Assembly (NCBI GenBank): GCA_035653595.1
Contig: DASRBO010000040.1
Location: 1 to 64,000 of the forward strand
DNA from: DASRBO01 sp035653595
Lineage (GTDB): Bacteria; Actinomycetota; Acidimicrobiia; Acidimicrobiales; JAJPHE01
Direction: 5' to 3'
Length of the DNA: 64,000 nt
The notes under the pieces were generated by a model, which saw only the letters and a program-made list of their open reading frames with translations, did not search any database and had not been told where the DNA came from. Position numbers and translations under genes: made by a program. Below, in pieces: positions 43,276 through 51,001 of the stretch (its first letter is position 1; each line of letters begins with the position of its first letter).

Positions 43276-44298
43276 ATGGACGGCACCGGTGCCCTGGAGC
43301 GGCGCAGCCCCCTCGCCCACCAGCCCACCCCCCTCGAGTCGGCCGATCGGCTGGGAGCGTGGCTGGGGCTGCCGGCCGGCACCCTGATGGTGAAACGGGA
43401 CGACTGCACCGGCCTGGCCGGGGGCGGCAACAAGGCCCGCAAGCTCGAGTACCTCTGCGCCGACGCCCTCGCCCAGGGTTGCGACGTGCTGGTCACGGGA
43501 GGGGGCCGCCAGAGCAACCACGTGCGCATGACGGCGGCGGCGGCCAACCGCCTGGGCCTGGGCTGCACCGTGGTGCTGGCCGGCGGGAGGCCACGGCACG
43601 CCACCGGCAACGTGGTCATCGACCAGCTGCTCGGGCCCGAGATCATCTGGGCCGGCGACCTCGGCTACTACCAGACCGAGGCCGCCATCGAGGAGGCCAG
43701 CGCCCGGCTGGCCAGCGCCGGGCGGCACCCCTATGCCATTCCGGTGGGCGGCGCTTCGGTGGTCGGTGCCCTGGGATACGTGCGGGCCGGCCACGAGCTG
43801 GTCGAGCAGTGGCCCGACCTCGACGTGGTCGTGGTGGCCGACGGGTCGGGCGGCACCCATGCCGGCCTGGCCGCCGCCCTGGGCGACCACGCCCGGGTGC
43901 TCGGGGTGGACGTCGGGACCAGGCCCGATCTCGACGAGCGGGTACCGGAGAAGGCGGCCGCCGCCGCCGAGCTGGCCGGCCTGGCCCCGCCGAGCGGGCG
44001 GTGCCTGGTCGACCACCGCCACTTCGGCGCCGGCTACGGGGCCCCCACCCCCCAGACCAGGCTTGCCCTCGACGCCGCCGCCCGGCTCGAGGGGCTGGTG
44101 CTCGACCCGGTCTACACGGGCAAGGCCATGGCCGGGCTGATCGCCGCCGTGGGCCAGGGCGAGCTGCGCCCCGGCCAGCGCATCGTGTTCCTGCACACCG
44201 GCGGCATGCCGGCGCTGTTCGCCGCCGCCTACGCCGAGTGGGTGAGCGCCGGAGTCAGTCCATCCAGTCCGGCGCCGCCTCCAGCAGGAAGCGGCTGA
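43276..44298 (+). CDS. D-cysteine desulfhydrase / ACC deaminase family PLP enzyme
   Basis: A 340-residue fold-type II PLP enzyme. The cofactor lysine is Lys53 in GGGNKARKLEYL, GGGRQSNHVRMTAAAA follows, VADGSGGTHAGL binds the PLP phosphate, and the end GLVLDPVYTGKAMAG fits DcyD and ACC deaminase. D-cysteine desulfhydrase releases sulfide, ammonia and pyruvate, and ACC deaminase opens 1-aminocyclopropane-1-carboxylate. The cysteine and sulfur neighbours favour the first. ATG at 43276. The 3' end overlaps the next minus-strand gene by 44 bases. Confidence 0.8.
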   Translation: MDGTGALERRSPLAHQPTPLESADRLGAWLGLPAGTLMVKRDDCTGLAGGGNKARKLEYLCADALAQGCDVLVTGGGRQSNHVRMTAAAANRLGLGCTVVLAGGRPRHATGNVVIDQLLGPEIIWAGDLGYYQTEAAIEEASARLASAGRHPYAIPVGGASVVGALGYVRAGHELVEQWPDLDVVVVADGSGGTHAGLAAALGDHARVLGVDVGTRPDLDERVPEKAAAAAELAGLAPPSGRCLVDHRHFGAGYGAPTPQTRLALDAAARLEGLVLDPVYTGKAMAGLIAAVGQGELRPGQRIVFLHTGGMPALFAAAYAEWVSAGVSPSSPAPPPAGSG

Positions 44299-44812
44299 CC
44301 GCCAGGCACCGGTCGAAGGTGTCGCACATCAGCTCCTCGCCGGAGAGGACCCGGGCGAGGGAGACCTGCTGGTGGGCCACGATGCTGAGCCGGCGCTCGG
44401 GGGCGTCGGTCGGGGCGGCGAAGGAGTCGATGGCCGACACCTCGAGGGGCAGCTCGATGCCGCCCACGCCGGCCAGGTCGATGGCCAGGCGCAGCAGGTC
44501 CGGTCCCTTGGGCAGCGGAGGGAGGGCCCAGTTGAACTCGAGGGGGAAGTGGAACCGGTCGGGGGGGTCGCTGTCCTCGGGCAGGTCGACCACCAGGTCC
44601 TCGAAGGCCAGCAGCACCCGAGGGTCGACCTCGAGGGCGAGGTGCAGGTCGATGGGGCCGCCGCAGCCCTCCTCGGGGTGCAGGTCCACCTCCCACACCT
44701 GGCGCAGGGAGTAGGTCTCGACGAAGTGGCGCTCGTCGTGGACGTGAAAGCCGTGGTCTACGGCGTGGTCCTTGAGCTCGGCCACGTAGCCGGCGACGTC
44801 GATCACTGCCAC
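44255..44812 (-). CDS. Conserved hypothetical protein, 185 residues
   Basis: No family is recognised. The protein is acidic and beta-rich, with DVAGYVAELKDHAVDHGFHV at the N-terminus, several His (DERHF, VDLHPEEGCGG), and FHFPLEFNWALPPLP in the middle. It looks like a compact enzyme or binding domain without membrane parts. Similar proteins are often encoded near nucleotidyl or phosphatase genes in actinobacteria, but that is memory, not evidence here. GTG at 44812 faces the inositol-monophosphatase-like gene. Confidence 0.6.
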   Translation of the reverse strand: MAVIDVAGYVAELKDHAVDHGFHVHDERHFVETYSLRQVWEVDLHPEEGCGGPIDLHLALEVDPRVLLAFEDLVVDLPEDSDPPDRFHFPLEFNWALPPLPKGPDLLRLAIDLAGVGGIELPLEVSAIDSFAAPTDAPERRLSIVAHQQVSLARVLSGEELMCDTFDRCLAVSRFLLEAAPDWMD

Positions 44813-44881
44813 GGGGGTCAGACTACGGGGCCGGCCCCGGGGTCAGGGTCGCCGCCAGCCTGCGCCGGCGGCGCTCCCCGA

Positions 44882-44887
44882 TAGGGT
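44882..44887 (+). promoter_or_regulatory. -10 box of the inositol-monophosphatase-like gene (leaderless)
   Basis: TAGGGT ends six bases before the GTG at 44894. Confidence 0.45.
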
Positions 44888-44893
44888 GCGGGG

Positions 44894-45676
44894 GTGGACG
44901 AGGCGGGTCTTCTCGAGGTCCTCGAGGAGGCGGTGGACGCCGTGGCCGAGGCCCTGGCCGGCCTGGAGGACTGGGGCCCGGCCGGCACCCGCCCCGGCCA
45001 GTACCGCTGCGACCTGGTGGCGGACGCCGCCGCCCTGTCCGTGCTCCTGGGCGCCGGGCTCGGGGTCCTGAGCGAGGAGTCCGGCCCCACCGCCGCCGAC
45101 CGGCCCCTGCTGGCGGTGGTGGACCCGGTCGACGGCTCGACCAACGCCGCCCACGGCATCCCGTGGTTCGCCACCAGCATCTGCGTGCTCGACTCGGACG
45201 GTCCCCTGGTGGCGGTGGTGGCCAACCAGGCCTCGGGGGAGCTGTTCCGGGCGGTGCGCGACGGCGGGGCCACCCGCGACGCCCGCCCGCTCGAGCCCTC
45301 GTCCACCACCGAGGTGGGCCGGGCCCTGGTGGCCACCTCGGGCCTGCCGGAGGGGACGCCCCCGTGGGCGCAGACCAGGATCCTGGGGGCGGCCGCGCTC
45401 GACATCTGCGCCGTGGCCGAGGGGGTGGTGGACGGCTTCCGCGACTGCGGGCCGGGGGCCCTGGCCCCGTGGGACTACCTGGGGGGCCTGCTGGTCTGCC
45501 TGGAGGCGGGGGCCCTGGTGGCCGACGCCTACGGGCGGGATCTGGTGGTGAGGGGACACGACGACCGCCGGGCCCCGGTGGTGGCGGCCACCCCCGAGCT
45601 GCTGGAGGCGCTCCTGGGGGCCGGCTCCGGGCCGCTGGCGGGCCGCGCCGGCGCCGGTCAGGAGAAAATGGGTTGA
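44894..45676 (+). CDS. Inositol monophosphatase family protein
   Basis: A 260-residue Mg2+/Li+-sensitive sugar phosphatase. It has SEESG (residues 60-64), the metal motif DPVDGSTNAAHG (77-88) and the C-terminal APWDYLGGLLVCLEAGA. In actinobacteria such enzymes act on inositol phosphate, histidinol phosphate or fructose bisphosphate; the exact substrate cannot be told. GTG at 44894 follows a TAGGGT box. The whiB7 promoter begins inside its last codons, so this gene's stop (45674-45676) lies between an AAAAT box and the -35 element. Confidence 0.85.
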   Translation: MDEAGLLEVLEEAVDAVAEALAGLEDWGPAGTRPGQYRCDLVADAAALSVLLGAGLGVLSEESGPTAADRPLLAVVDPVDGSTNAAHGIPWFATSICVLDSDGPLVAVVANQASGELFRAVRDGGATRDARPLEPSSTTEVGRALVATSGLPEGTPPWAQTRILGAAALDICAVAEGVVDGFRDCGPGALAPWDYLGGLLVCLEAGALVADAYGRDLVVRGHDDRRAPVVAATPELLEALLGAGSGPLAGRAGAGQEKMG

Positions 45677-45704
45677 CTAGCCCGGCCGGGTCGTGCTGCA
45701 GTAT
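45665..45704 (+). promoter_or_regulatory. WhiB7-type autoregulated promoter of whiB7
   Basis: AAAAT (45665-45669) and GGG precede TTGACT (45673-45678), close to the AAAAT-n3-TTG arrangement bound by the WhiB7 AT-hook just upstream of the -35 in mycobacteria. A weak -10 (CAGTAT, 45699-45704) lies about 20 bases further. The match to the known WhiB7 box is by recollection of the published promoters, and the spacing to -10 is long. Confidence 0.6.
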
Positions 45705-45750
45705 CCGGGCCGGCAAGGCCGGCATCAACCCGACCCGCAGGAGCCACCAA

Positions 45751-45918
45751 GTGCGTCCATTCCACTGGAGCGTCGAGCAGCCGATTAGCGGCCTCGGCGT
45801 CGCGGCGCGCCCGTGTGGTCATCCCGCCGTCGCTACCGCCCGGTCCCGCGATTACGGACTGTCCATGAAGGACACGACCGTGCGGCCGAGGGGCCTCCAT
45901 GGAGGTAGAACTGGTTAG
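45751..45918 (+). CDS. Leader open reading frame upstream of whiB7
   Basis: GTG at 45751 follows AGGAG by nine bases and opens a 55-codon frame ending with TAG at 45918. An internal ATG at 45865 gives a 17-residue version (MKDTTVRPRGLHGGRTG). It ends 28 bases before a strong terminator. In known whiB7 loci a short leader ORF is translated in the attenuator, and ribosome stalling by antibiotics lets transcription read through. Codon use is ordinary, and the peptide is not known. Confidence 0.5.
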   Translation: MRPFHWSVEQPISGLGVAARPCGHPAVATARSRDYGLSMKDTTVRPRGLHGGRTG

Positions 45919-45946
45919 ACCCAGTCACCACCAGGGAGAAGGCCCC

Positions 45947-45981
45947 AAGGCCGCCGGCACAAGCCGGCGGCCTTTCTGTTT
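45947..45981 (+). terminator. Attenuator-type intrinsic terminator before whiB7
   Basis: AAGGCCGCCGGC-ACAA-GCCGGCGGCCTT is a perfect 12-base-pair hairpin (45947-45974) followed by TTCTGTTT. It is 70 bases before the whiB7 start. GCGGCC (45882-45887) in the leader ORF could pair with GGCCGC (45949-45954) of its 5' arm, and CCTCCATGGAGG (45894-45905) is a further palindrome, so alternative folds are possible. Confidence 0.85.
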
Positions 45982-46048
45982 GTCAACGGAGGACCACCGC
46001 AGAGCACCAGTACAGCGATCAGAGAAAGCACCGAAAGGGGACGGCGAC

Positions 46049-46360
46049 ATGTTCGCCCAGCAGGAGAGGTACGCATACGAGGAGAGGGAGAGGGTCGACT
46101 GGTCGGCAGCGGTCTGCCGCGACGGCACCGGGAACCTGGTGGAGCTGTTCTTCTCAGAGCAGCTCGACGACATTGCCCGGGCCAAAGCGATCTGCGGGTC
46201 CTGCGCACTGGCCGAGCCCTGCCTCGAGGGGGCCCTCGAACGGCGCGAGCCCTGGGGGGTTTGGGGGGGACAGCTTCTCCTCAACGGAGTGATCCTGCCC
46301 TTCAAGCGCAAGAGGGGCCGTCCGCCCAAGCACCTGGCAGTGGCCGCCCTCCCGGCGTGA
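46049..46360 (+). CDS. whiB7: WhiB7-family transcription regulator
   Basis: A 103-residue iron-sulfur regulator. The four cluster cysteines are Cys23, Cys49, Cys52 and Cys58 (ICGSCALAEPC). The GVWGG turn (70-74) follows, and the C-terminus has an AT-hook, KRKRGRPPK (86-94). The AT-hook separates WhiB7 from other Wbl proteins. WhiB7 binds sigma-A region 4 and activates intrinsic antibiotic resistance genes. The gene is controlled by the upstream self-activation box, leader ORF and terminator. ATG at 46049 follows AAAGGGG. The matching principal sigma factor is encoded in the same window. Confidence 0.88.
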   Translation: MFAQQERYAYEERERVDWSAAVCRDGTGNLVELFFSEQLDDIARAKAICGSCALAEPCLEGALERREPWGVWGGQLLLNGVILPFKRKRGRPPKHLAVAALPA

Positions 46361-46748
46361 GCGGAGGGCGGAGCGGACGGCTCCGGCCAATTCGGCCCCG
46401 GTCAGGAAGGTCCTGGCCGGGGCCGGGCCGGGTCAGCGGCGGGCCCGGCGCAGGCAACCACCGGCCGGTCGATCCCGCCGGTAGCCGTCTATGACGGCCG
46501 GGCGACGTCGTGGCCCCGCCTGCGTCAGCGTCCGACCTCACCGGCCGGCCAGGACGACGTCGCCTTTTGCCACCCCTTTCTCCACCTCGAGGCTCGGCTG
46601 TGCATCGACAGCCGCCGGGTGCATGCTCCGGCGATATCCGACGGCGCTGCGCGACCTTGGCGCCTCGTCGACCATCTGGCGGTTCTTGGCCCGGTTCAGC
46701 CACTGAGCGGCGGGTAGCCTGACTGGCGTCTCCAGGCGGTTTTCCTGC
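46361..46748 (+). other. 388-base region between whiB7 and tRNA-Val without a supported gene
   Basis: No convincing coding frame. It holds a 14-base-pair hairpin with a three-base loop (46394-46424, GGCCCCGGTCAGGA and its complement with one GT pair) just behind whiB7, then the structured terminator at 46501-46568. The rest is GC-rich sequence before the tRNA; no clear tRNA promoter was found. Confidence 0.5.
46501..46568 (+). terminator. Long inverted repeat with T-run
   Basis: GGCGACGTCGT (46501-46511) and ACGACGTCGCC (46554-46564) are perfect complements, followed by TTTT. The 42 bases between them are GC-rich and can fold further. It may be a terminator for the whiB7 transcript or a structured RNA. 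Confidence 0.5.
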
Positions 46749-46822
46749 GGGCGTTTAGCTCAGTTGGTTAGAGCAGCTGGCTTACAACCAGCAGGTCGGG
46801 GGTTCGAGTCCCTCAGCGCCCA
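46749..46822 (+). tRNA. tRNA-Val (TAC)
   Basis: Acceptor GGGCGTT/AGCGCCC (one GT pair), anticodon stem GCTGG/CCAGC with loop CTTACAA (anticodon TAC), T arm GGGGG-TTCGAGT-CCCTC, discriminator A; CCA is not encoded. An integrase remnant starts 100 bases downstream, so its 3' end is the probable attachment site of an integrated element. Confidence 0.95.
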
Positions 46823-46891
46823 CTGTCAGCAGCCCAGGTCAGGGCGCTAAGACGGTTGAACACGTCGCCGGTTGGAGCGGTGCCACCGAGT

Positions 46892-46912
46892 CTGCCAACA
46901 GGCTGCTAACAG
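46892..46912 (+). repeat. Near-direct 10-base repeat between tRNA-Val and the integrase stub
   Basis: CTGCCAACAG (46892-46901) and CTGCTAACAG (46903-46912) differ at one base. Short direct repeats of this sort near an integrase start can be arm-type binding sites. The link is suggestive only. Confidence 0.35.
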
Positions 46913-46922
46913 CGCGTTTGCT

Positions 46923-47174
46923 ATGGCCAGCCTCAGGCCGCGCCCGGGCGGTTCCTGGGAGGTCCACTACCGGAACCCGCGCAACCGGCAGCGCTCGAAG
47001 TCCTTCGCCCGCAAGACCGACGCCCGGCGCTTCGGCCTGGAGGTCGAAGCCGACATCCGTCGGAGCCGGTGGGGAACGCCCGAGGACACCAGGCGCATTC
47101 GCTCAAGTGGCCGAGGACTGGTTCGAGCTTCGGCAGATCGACAGGGTTCGGAGGGCTCGACCAGACTCGGGCCC
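46923..47174 (+). pseudogene. 5' fragment of a tyrosine-recombinase integrase
   Basis: The fragment encodes the arm-binding N-terminus of a phage-type integrase (PGGSWEVHYRNP, QRSKSFARKTDARRF, EVEADIRRSRW). After about 58 codons the frame shifts (+1 near 47090-47100) into AFAQVAEDWFELRQ, the start of the core-binding domain, and then similarity ends at the hydrolase gene at 47175. The catalytic domain with R-H-R-Y is missing. Location directly behind tRNA-Val fits a site-specific element whose integrase gene was cut down after insertion. Confidence 0.75.
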
Positions 47175-48548
47175 ATGGGGAATACGACACCGAAGATCAC
47201 TGGGCCAGTCGAAGGGGGACGCCGGGGCATCGCCTTCTGTCGTCCCCGCACCGACATCGCCTCTCGCGGCTATGTCGCCGAGGAGTTCATCCTCGACGGC
47301 GAGGCCCTGTCCTACCTCCCGGCCCCGGGGGCGACACACGGGCGGGACGGGAAGTGGGACGTCATCGCGTCAGAGCCCGCCGCCTACCGCACCCGGATCC
47401 TGGTCGTTCGACCTCAGCGGGCCGAGGACTTCGACGGGACCGTCGTATGCAACTGGCAGAACGTGACCGCCGGATACGAGCTGGGGAGCGCCGATGACGT
47501 CGGTGTCCTCGACGGCGCCGCCTGGGTCGGGGTCAGCGCCCAGGCGGTCGGCATCCACGGGTTTCCCAACAACCGCAACGCCATGGGCCAGGAACTGACC
47601 GTCCAGTGGCACCTCACCGCCTGGGAACCGGAGCGCTACGGCAGCCTCAGTCACCCGGGGGACGACTGGTCGTATGACATCTTCACCCAGGCAGCGGCAG
47701 CGGTCGGTCCGGGCCGCAAGATGGAGGGCCTCGATCCCATGGGGGGGCTACCCGTGAGGCGGGTCATCGCCACCGGGGCGTCGCAGTCGGGCGGACGGCT
47801 GACCACCTACTACAACGCCATCCACCCCCTGGCGGGAGTGTTCGACGGCTTCCTGCCCTCGATCTCAGGAGGCTTCGCCACGCCGGTGAATGCCAAGGCG
47901 GCAGCTGAGGCTTCGGGATCCGAGACCGGGGCGATGGGCCGGGCGGGCTCGTTATTCCGCGACGACCTGGCCACGCCGCTGTTCCTTGTCAACAGCGAGT
48001 GCGAGGCCCGCGGCTACCACGCCTACCGCCGCCCCGACGACGACACTTTCCGCTTCTGGGAGGTCGCTGGGACCCCTCATGACAACCGGATGGCTCCCGG
48101 CCCCGCTGAGGGAGGCGAGGGGCGCATCCTCAACCCGCTCAGCTACCTGCCCTTCCAGGCCATGGCGCTCCAGCATCTCGTCCGGTGGATCGAGGACGGC
48201 ACCCCGCCGCCCATCTTCGCCGGCATGGAGAAGACCGTCGCCGAGGACGGCCGGGCTCACCTGATACGCGACGACTCGGGCAACGCCAAGGGCGACCTCC
48301 GCCATCCTGCCCTCGAGGCCCCAACCGCCGAGTACCACGGTGCCAACGGCCAGGCTCCGGGCTTCGGTCGGCTCTTCGGCTGGGCCCTGCCGCACGATCC
48401 GGAGGTGGTCCGTGCGCGATTCGGGTCGGCCTCGAGCTACCTCAAGTCGTACGCCGAAGCGGTCGATTCGCTGATCGACCGGGCCGCGGTGAGAGCGATC
48501 GACCGGGACCAGATAATCGCGGCCGCCCCTCCGTACCCGGCGGCGTGA
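47175..48548 (+). CDS. Alpha/beta-hydrolase-domain protein (large, G-x-S-Q-S type), copy 1
   Basis: A 457-residue protein of a poorly characterised alpha/beta-hydrolase group. GYVAEEFILDGEA and YRTRILVVRP near the N-terminus, WVGVSAQ, ERYGSLSHPGD, then the nucleophile region TGASQSGG with Ser203, and WEVAGTPHDN for the catalytic His. The nucleophile motif is G-x-S-Q-S instead of G-x-S-x-G. A paralogue lies at 60016. The substrate is unknown; an ester or amide is likely. The open frame continues upstream through the integrase stub, but that part is of other origin; ATG at 47175 fits the paralogue's start. Confidence 0.75.
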   Translation: MGNTTPKITGPVEGGRRGIAFCRPRTDIASRGYVAEEFILDGEALSYLPAPGATHGRDGKWDVIASEPAAYRTRILVVRPQRAEDFDGTVVCNWQNVTAGYELGSADDVGVLDGAAWVGVSAQAVGIHGFPNNRNAMGQELTVQWHLTAWEPERYGSLSHPGDDWSYDIFTQAAAAVGPGRKMEGLDPMGGLPVRRVIATGASQSGGRLTTYYNAIHPLAGVFDGFLPSISGGFATPVNAKAAAEASGSETGAMGRAGSLFRDDLATPLFLVNSECEARGYHAYRRPDDDTFRFWEVAGTPHDNRMAPGPAEGGEGRILNPLSYLPFQAMALQHLVRWIEDGTPPPIFAGMEKTVAEDGRAHLIRDDSGNAKGDLRHPALEAPTAEYHGANGQAPGFGRLFGWALPHDPEVVRARFGSASSYLKSYAEAVDSLIDRAAVRAIDRDQIIAAAPPYPAA

Positions 48549-48609
48549 CCAGGCTGGGGCCCTCCCCGGCTTGGGGGCCCCATGCCGCCTCCGATCAGAT
48601 CGGCGGGCA

Positions 48610-49287
48610 GTGACGTCAGCGATACCGCCGCATGATGTCTCCACGTCAGAGCCTGGACCGGTGGCGACCCCGACCGCTGGTTGGTCGGATAGGGACCAGG
48701 TTGAGTGGTACCTGGACCGGATCGGAAAGCTGGAGCCCCGGAAGGCCGGGGAGGCGATGCTGGTCGATCTCCTGCCTCCGAGCCCGCGACGGGTCCTTGA
48801 CCTGGGTTGTGGCGACGGAAGGCTGGCGGCCCTGGTCCTCCAGACCCGCCCAACGGTCGAGTACGTGTTGGCGGTGGACTGCTCCGCTCCGATGCTTGCC
48901 CGAGCTGCCGAGCGCTTCGACGGTCAGCCAAGTGTCAGCCTGCGCGAGTGGGACCTGAGCGATCGCCTCCCGGCGTGGGGGAGCTTCGACGTGGTCGTGT
49001 CGGGCTTTGCCATCCACCACCTGGAGCACGTCCGGAAGCAGCAGCTTTTCGGGGAGATAGTGGGACAGCTCGGCGGCGGAGGGCTCTTCATCAACCTGGA
49101 GGTCGTGGCCTCGGCCACCCCCGAGCGGCACGCCGAGTTCCTGGCTGCCATCGGCAGGACCGCCGACGACCCCGAAGACCGGCTCGCGTCGGTAGGGGAC
49201 CAGTTGAGATGGATGCGTGAGGCAGGCATGGTCAACGTCGATTGCCTGTGGCGGTGGCGTGGGTTCGCCGTCCTTGTCGGCGGGTGA
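48610..49287 (+). CDS. Class I SAM-dependent methyltransferase
   Basis: A 225-residue methyltransferase. It has RDQVEWYLDRIGKLEPRKAG, motif I VLDLGCGDGRLAAL, LAVDCSAPML, and FDVVVSGFAIHHLEH with the usual post-motif pattern. The C-terminus (LWRWRGFAVLVGG) resembles trans-aconitate or tRNA-modifying type enzymes. The substrate is unknown. GTG at 48610 is used; GTG at 48661 is equally plausible and starts closer to conserved sequence. It lies 61 bases after the hydrolase, same strand. Confidence 0.75.
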   Translation: MTSAIPPHDVSTSEPGPVATPTAGWSDRDQVEWYLDRIGKLEPRKAGEAMLVDLLPPSPRRVLDLGCGDGRLAALVLQTRPTVEYVLAVDCSAPMLARAAERFDGQPSVSLREWDLSDRLPAWGSFDVVVSGFAIHHLEHVRKQQLFGEIVGQLGGGGLFINLEVVASATPERHAEFLAAIGRTADDPEDRLASVGDQLRWMREAGMVNVDCLWRWRGFAVLVGG

Positions 49288-49525
49288 CCCAGGCGCACGT
49301 CGGGCCTTGAGGTCGACGAGGAGCAGACTCGGAGACGGGATAGGCCGGCTGACAGCGCCATATTGGGGATACGGCGCCAACCCTCATCCCACATCAGAAC
49401 GTCCGCCGACCGCCGGCGGTAGAGGGCACGGGGCGGGGAGTTGAGCGGACGGCGTCTGGGGACGGCACCCAGCAGACGAACAAGGCGACTCGGCGGGCAG
49501 CGTCCTGTCGAGGGATAATGGTCGG

Positions 49526-49750
49526 ATGAGACGCCGCCTCAGCGCCGCCGAGGTGGCTGAGCTCGCCGAGCTGTTGGACGACGCGCCGAGGCGCAGCGGC
49601 TTGGTTGAGGAGGTACTGCAGGCGGCGGCCGAAGGGCGGGGGATGACGCTGGCCCTCGTCGAGCCGGGTTCCAAGTTGCCGAGACCTGCCCTCAAGCGAG
49701 CCGCCCGTACGGGGGCTGACCCCGACGCGGACCGGCGACGAAGGAAATGA
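49526..49750 (+). CDS. Small helical hypothetical protein, 74 residues
   Basis: A charged helical peptide (LSAAEVAELAELLDDAP, VEEVLQAAAEG) with a basic tail ending DRRRRK. Third-position composition fits coding, but the ribosome site is weak and no family is known. The 238 bases before it (49288-49525) hold no gene. It may be a real short gene of the island or a chance frame. Confidence 0.35.
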   Translation: MRRRLSAAEVAELAELLDDAPRRSGLVEEVLQAAAEGRGMTLALVEPGSKLPRPALKRAARTGADPDADRRRRK

Positions 49751-49814
49751 AGCGGCCGGACAATCGGCGAGATGCTAAGCCGTCAGTCCTAGTAGGACGA
49801 CAGAAGATTCTGGC

Positions 49815-50829
49815 GTGACCTTGTCGCGAGTCCTCGAGGCGCTGCCTGATAGCCCTGCTGGGGTGCAGGCCGCCTGGGTATGGCGCAAGGTGCTGGCGAT
49901 TTCCGACGTGGGGCGCTTCCCACCCGTAAGGAGTTGGAGGAGTACTACCGCCAGGGGTGGCTTGACGAGGTCTCGATGCCCGAGGCCTACGTCCGCATGG
50001 CGGCGCTGAGCAGACATGTCGCTGACGTGCATGGGGAACTGGCGCGGCCGGACGAGGTCCGGTTCGTAGTCGACCACGCCGACGGGAAGGCTTGGCGGTT
50101 CCGATGCGTGGTAGAGCAAGCCGAACCGCATCGCATAGTCCTGCAGGTCTTCTCCCCGGCAATGCCGCGGGCGTCCTACTTCGAACGACTCATCGAGCGG
50201 GCGGGCCGGTGCGTCCACGTGCGGGACTTCGGCGGCGACAGCCCCCCTTGCTCCTCTGGCACGGCGCCGGCGTCGACGCCACGACTTGGGACGCCCTGAT
50301 ACCGCATCTCAGGTCCTTCCGCGTGGTCTGTCAGGACCTACCTGGCGACGGCCGCTCGCCTCTGCCCCACCTGACCGTGAGCGACGTCATCGCCGACGGG
50401 GAAGTGGTCGTCGAGGATCTCGGCTTGGGCGATCCAGTGCTGGCCTTTTCGATGGGCGGATGGGCAGCGCTTCACTTCGCGGCGAGCCACCCTTGCCGGG
50501 CCCTGGTGTGCCTCGATGGTCCCACGAACCTGGACTACAGGGAGATGGGTCTCCGCGCCGACCATCCGGGCTTCGTTCCCGACCCACCGGACCCGAGAGC
50601 CGACTTCGCGTCCCTCCGCTGTCCCGCCACAGTCGTCCTCTGTAAGGGACCATCACCGGAGGAGGCGGAGTGGATGGTCCCCTTCCGCACCGGGCTGGCG
50701 GACTATCTGACCCGCACCCTTCCTCAGATCCGCGTCGAGTGGCTGGCAACGGGACATATGCTCATCCTGTCCCAACCGGCGACGACCGCAGATCTCATCA
50801 ACCGCTTTGCCGGCGAGGCGCGCGGCTGA
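49815..50829 (+). pseudogene. Alpha/beta hydrolase gene broken by two one-base deletions
   Basis: Three frames join into one protein: a DUF-like N-terminal part (LSRVLEALPDSPAGVQAAWV, then RKELEEYYRQGWLDEV, HVADVHGELARPDEVRFVVD) and a hydrolase domain (LLLWHGAGVDATTW, QDLPGDGRSP, nucleophile FSMGGWA, C-terminal TGHMLILSQP). The breaks are at about 49919-49922 and in the C-run 50242-50247; one extra C at each restores the frame. The G-x-S-x-G motif appears as AFSMGG. Adding both bases would give about 337 residues. It is either a recent pseudogene or affected by sequence error. Confidence 0.7.
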
Positions 50830-51001
50830 GCAACCGTCTAGTCCGGGAGCCCGCCGCGCTCGTCTCCAGCGCACCGTCGGCCTGAGCGAGGTTGGTTGGA
50901 ATTGCGCGCCCATCTCTGGGCAACCGTCCCGTTCCGGTGCCATCCTGAGTGGCCCGCCAGGTTACGGCAAGCGCTTCCGAGCCGCCAGCTACGGTGCTGG
51001 C

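Noticed and set aside
46491..46706. A 71-codon frame between whiB7 and tRNA-Val
   Set aside because: It overlaps the strong inverted repeat at 46501-46568, has no ribosome site and an Arg/Thr/Pro-rich chance composition.
46872..48548. A single fusion protein of integrase N-terminus and alpha/beta hydrolase
   Set aside because: The frame is open by chance. The paralogue at 60016 starts where the hydrolase similarity starts, and the integrase part continues in another frame.
49919..50247. Programmed ribosomal frameshifting in the broken hydrolase gene
   Set aside because: There are two separate breaks, each in a plain C-run without an evident stimulatory structure, and several nearby genes are broken in the same way.
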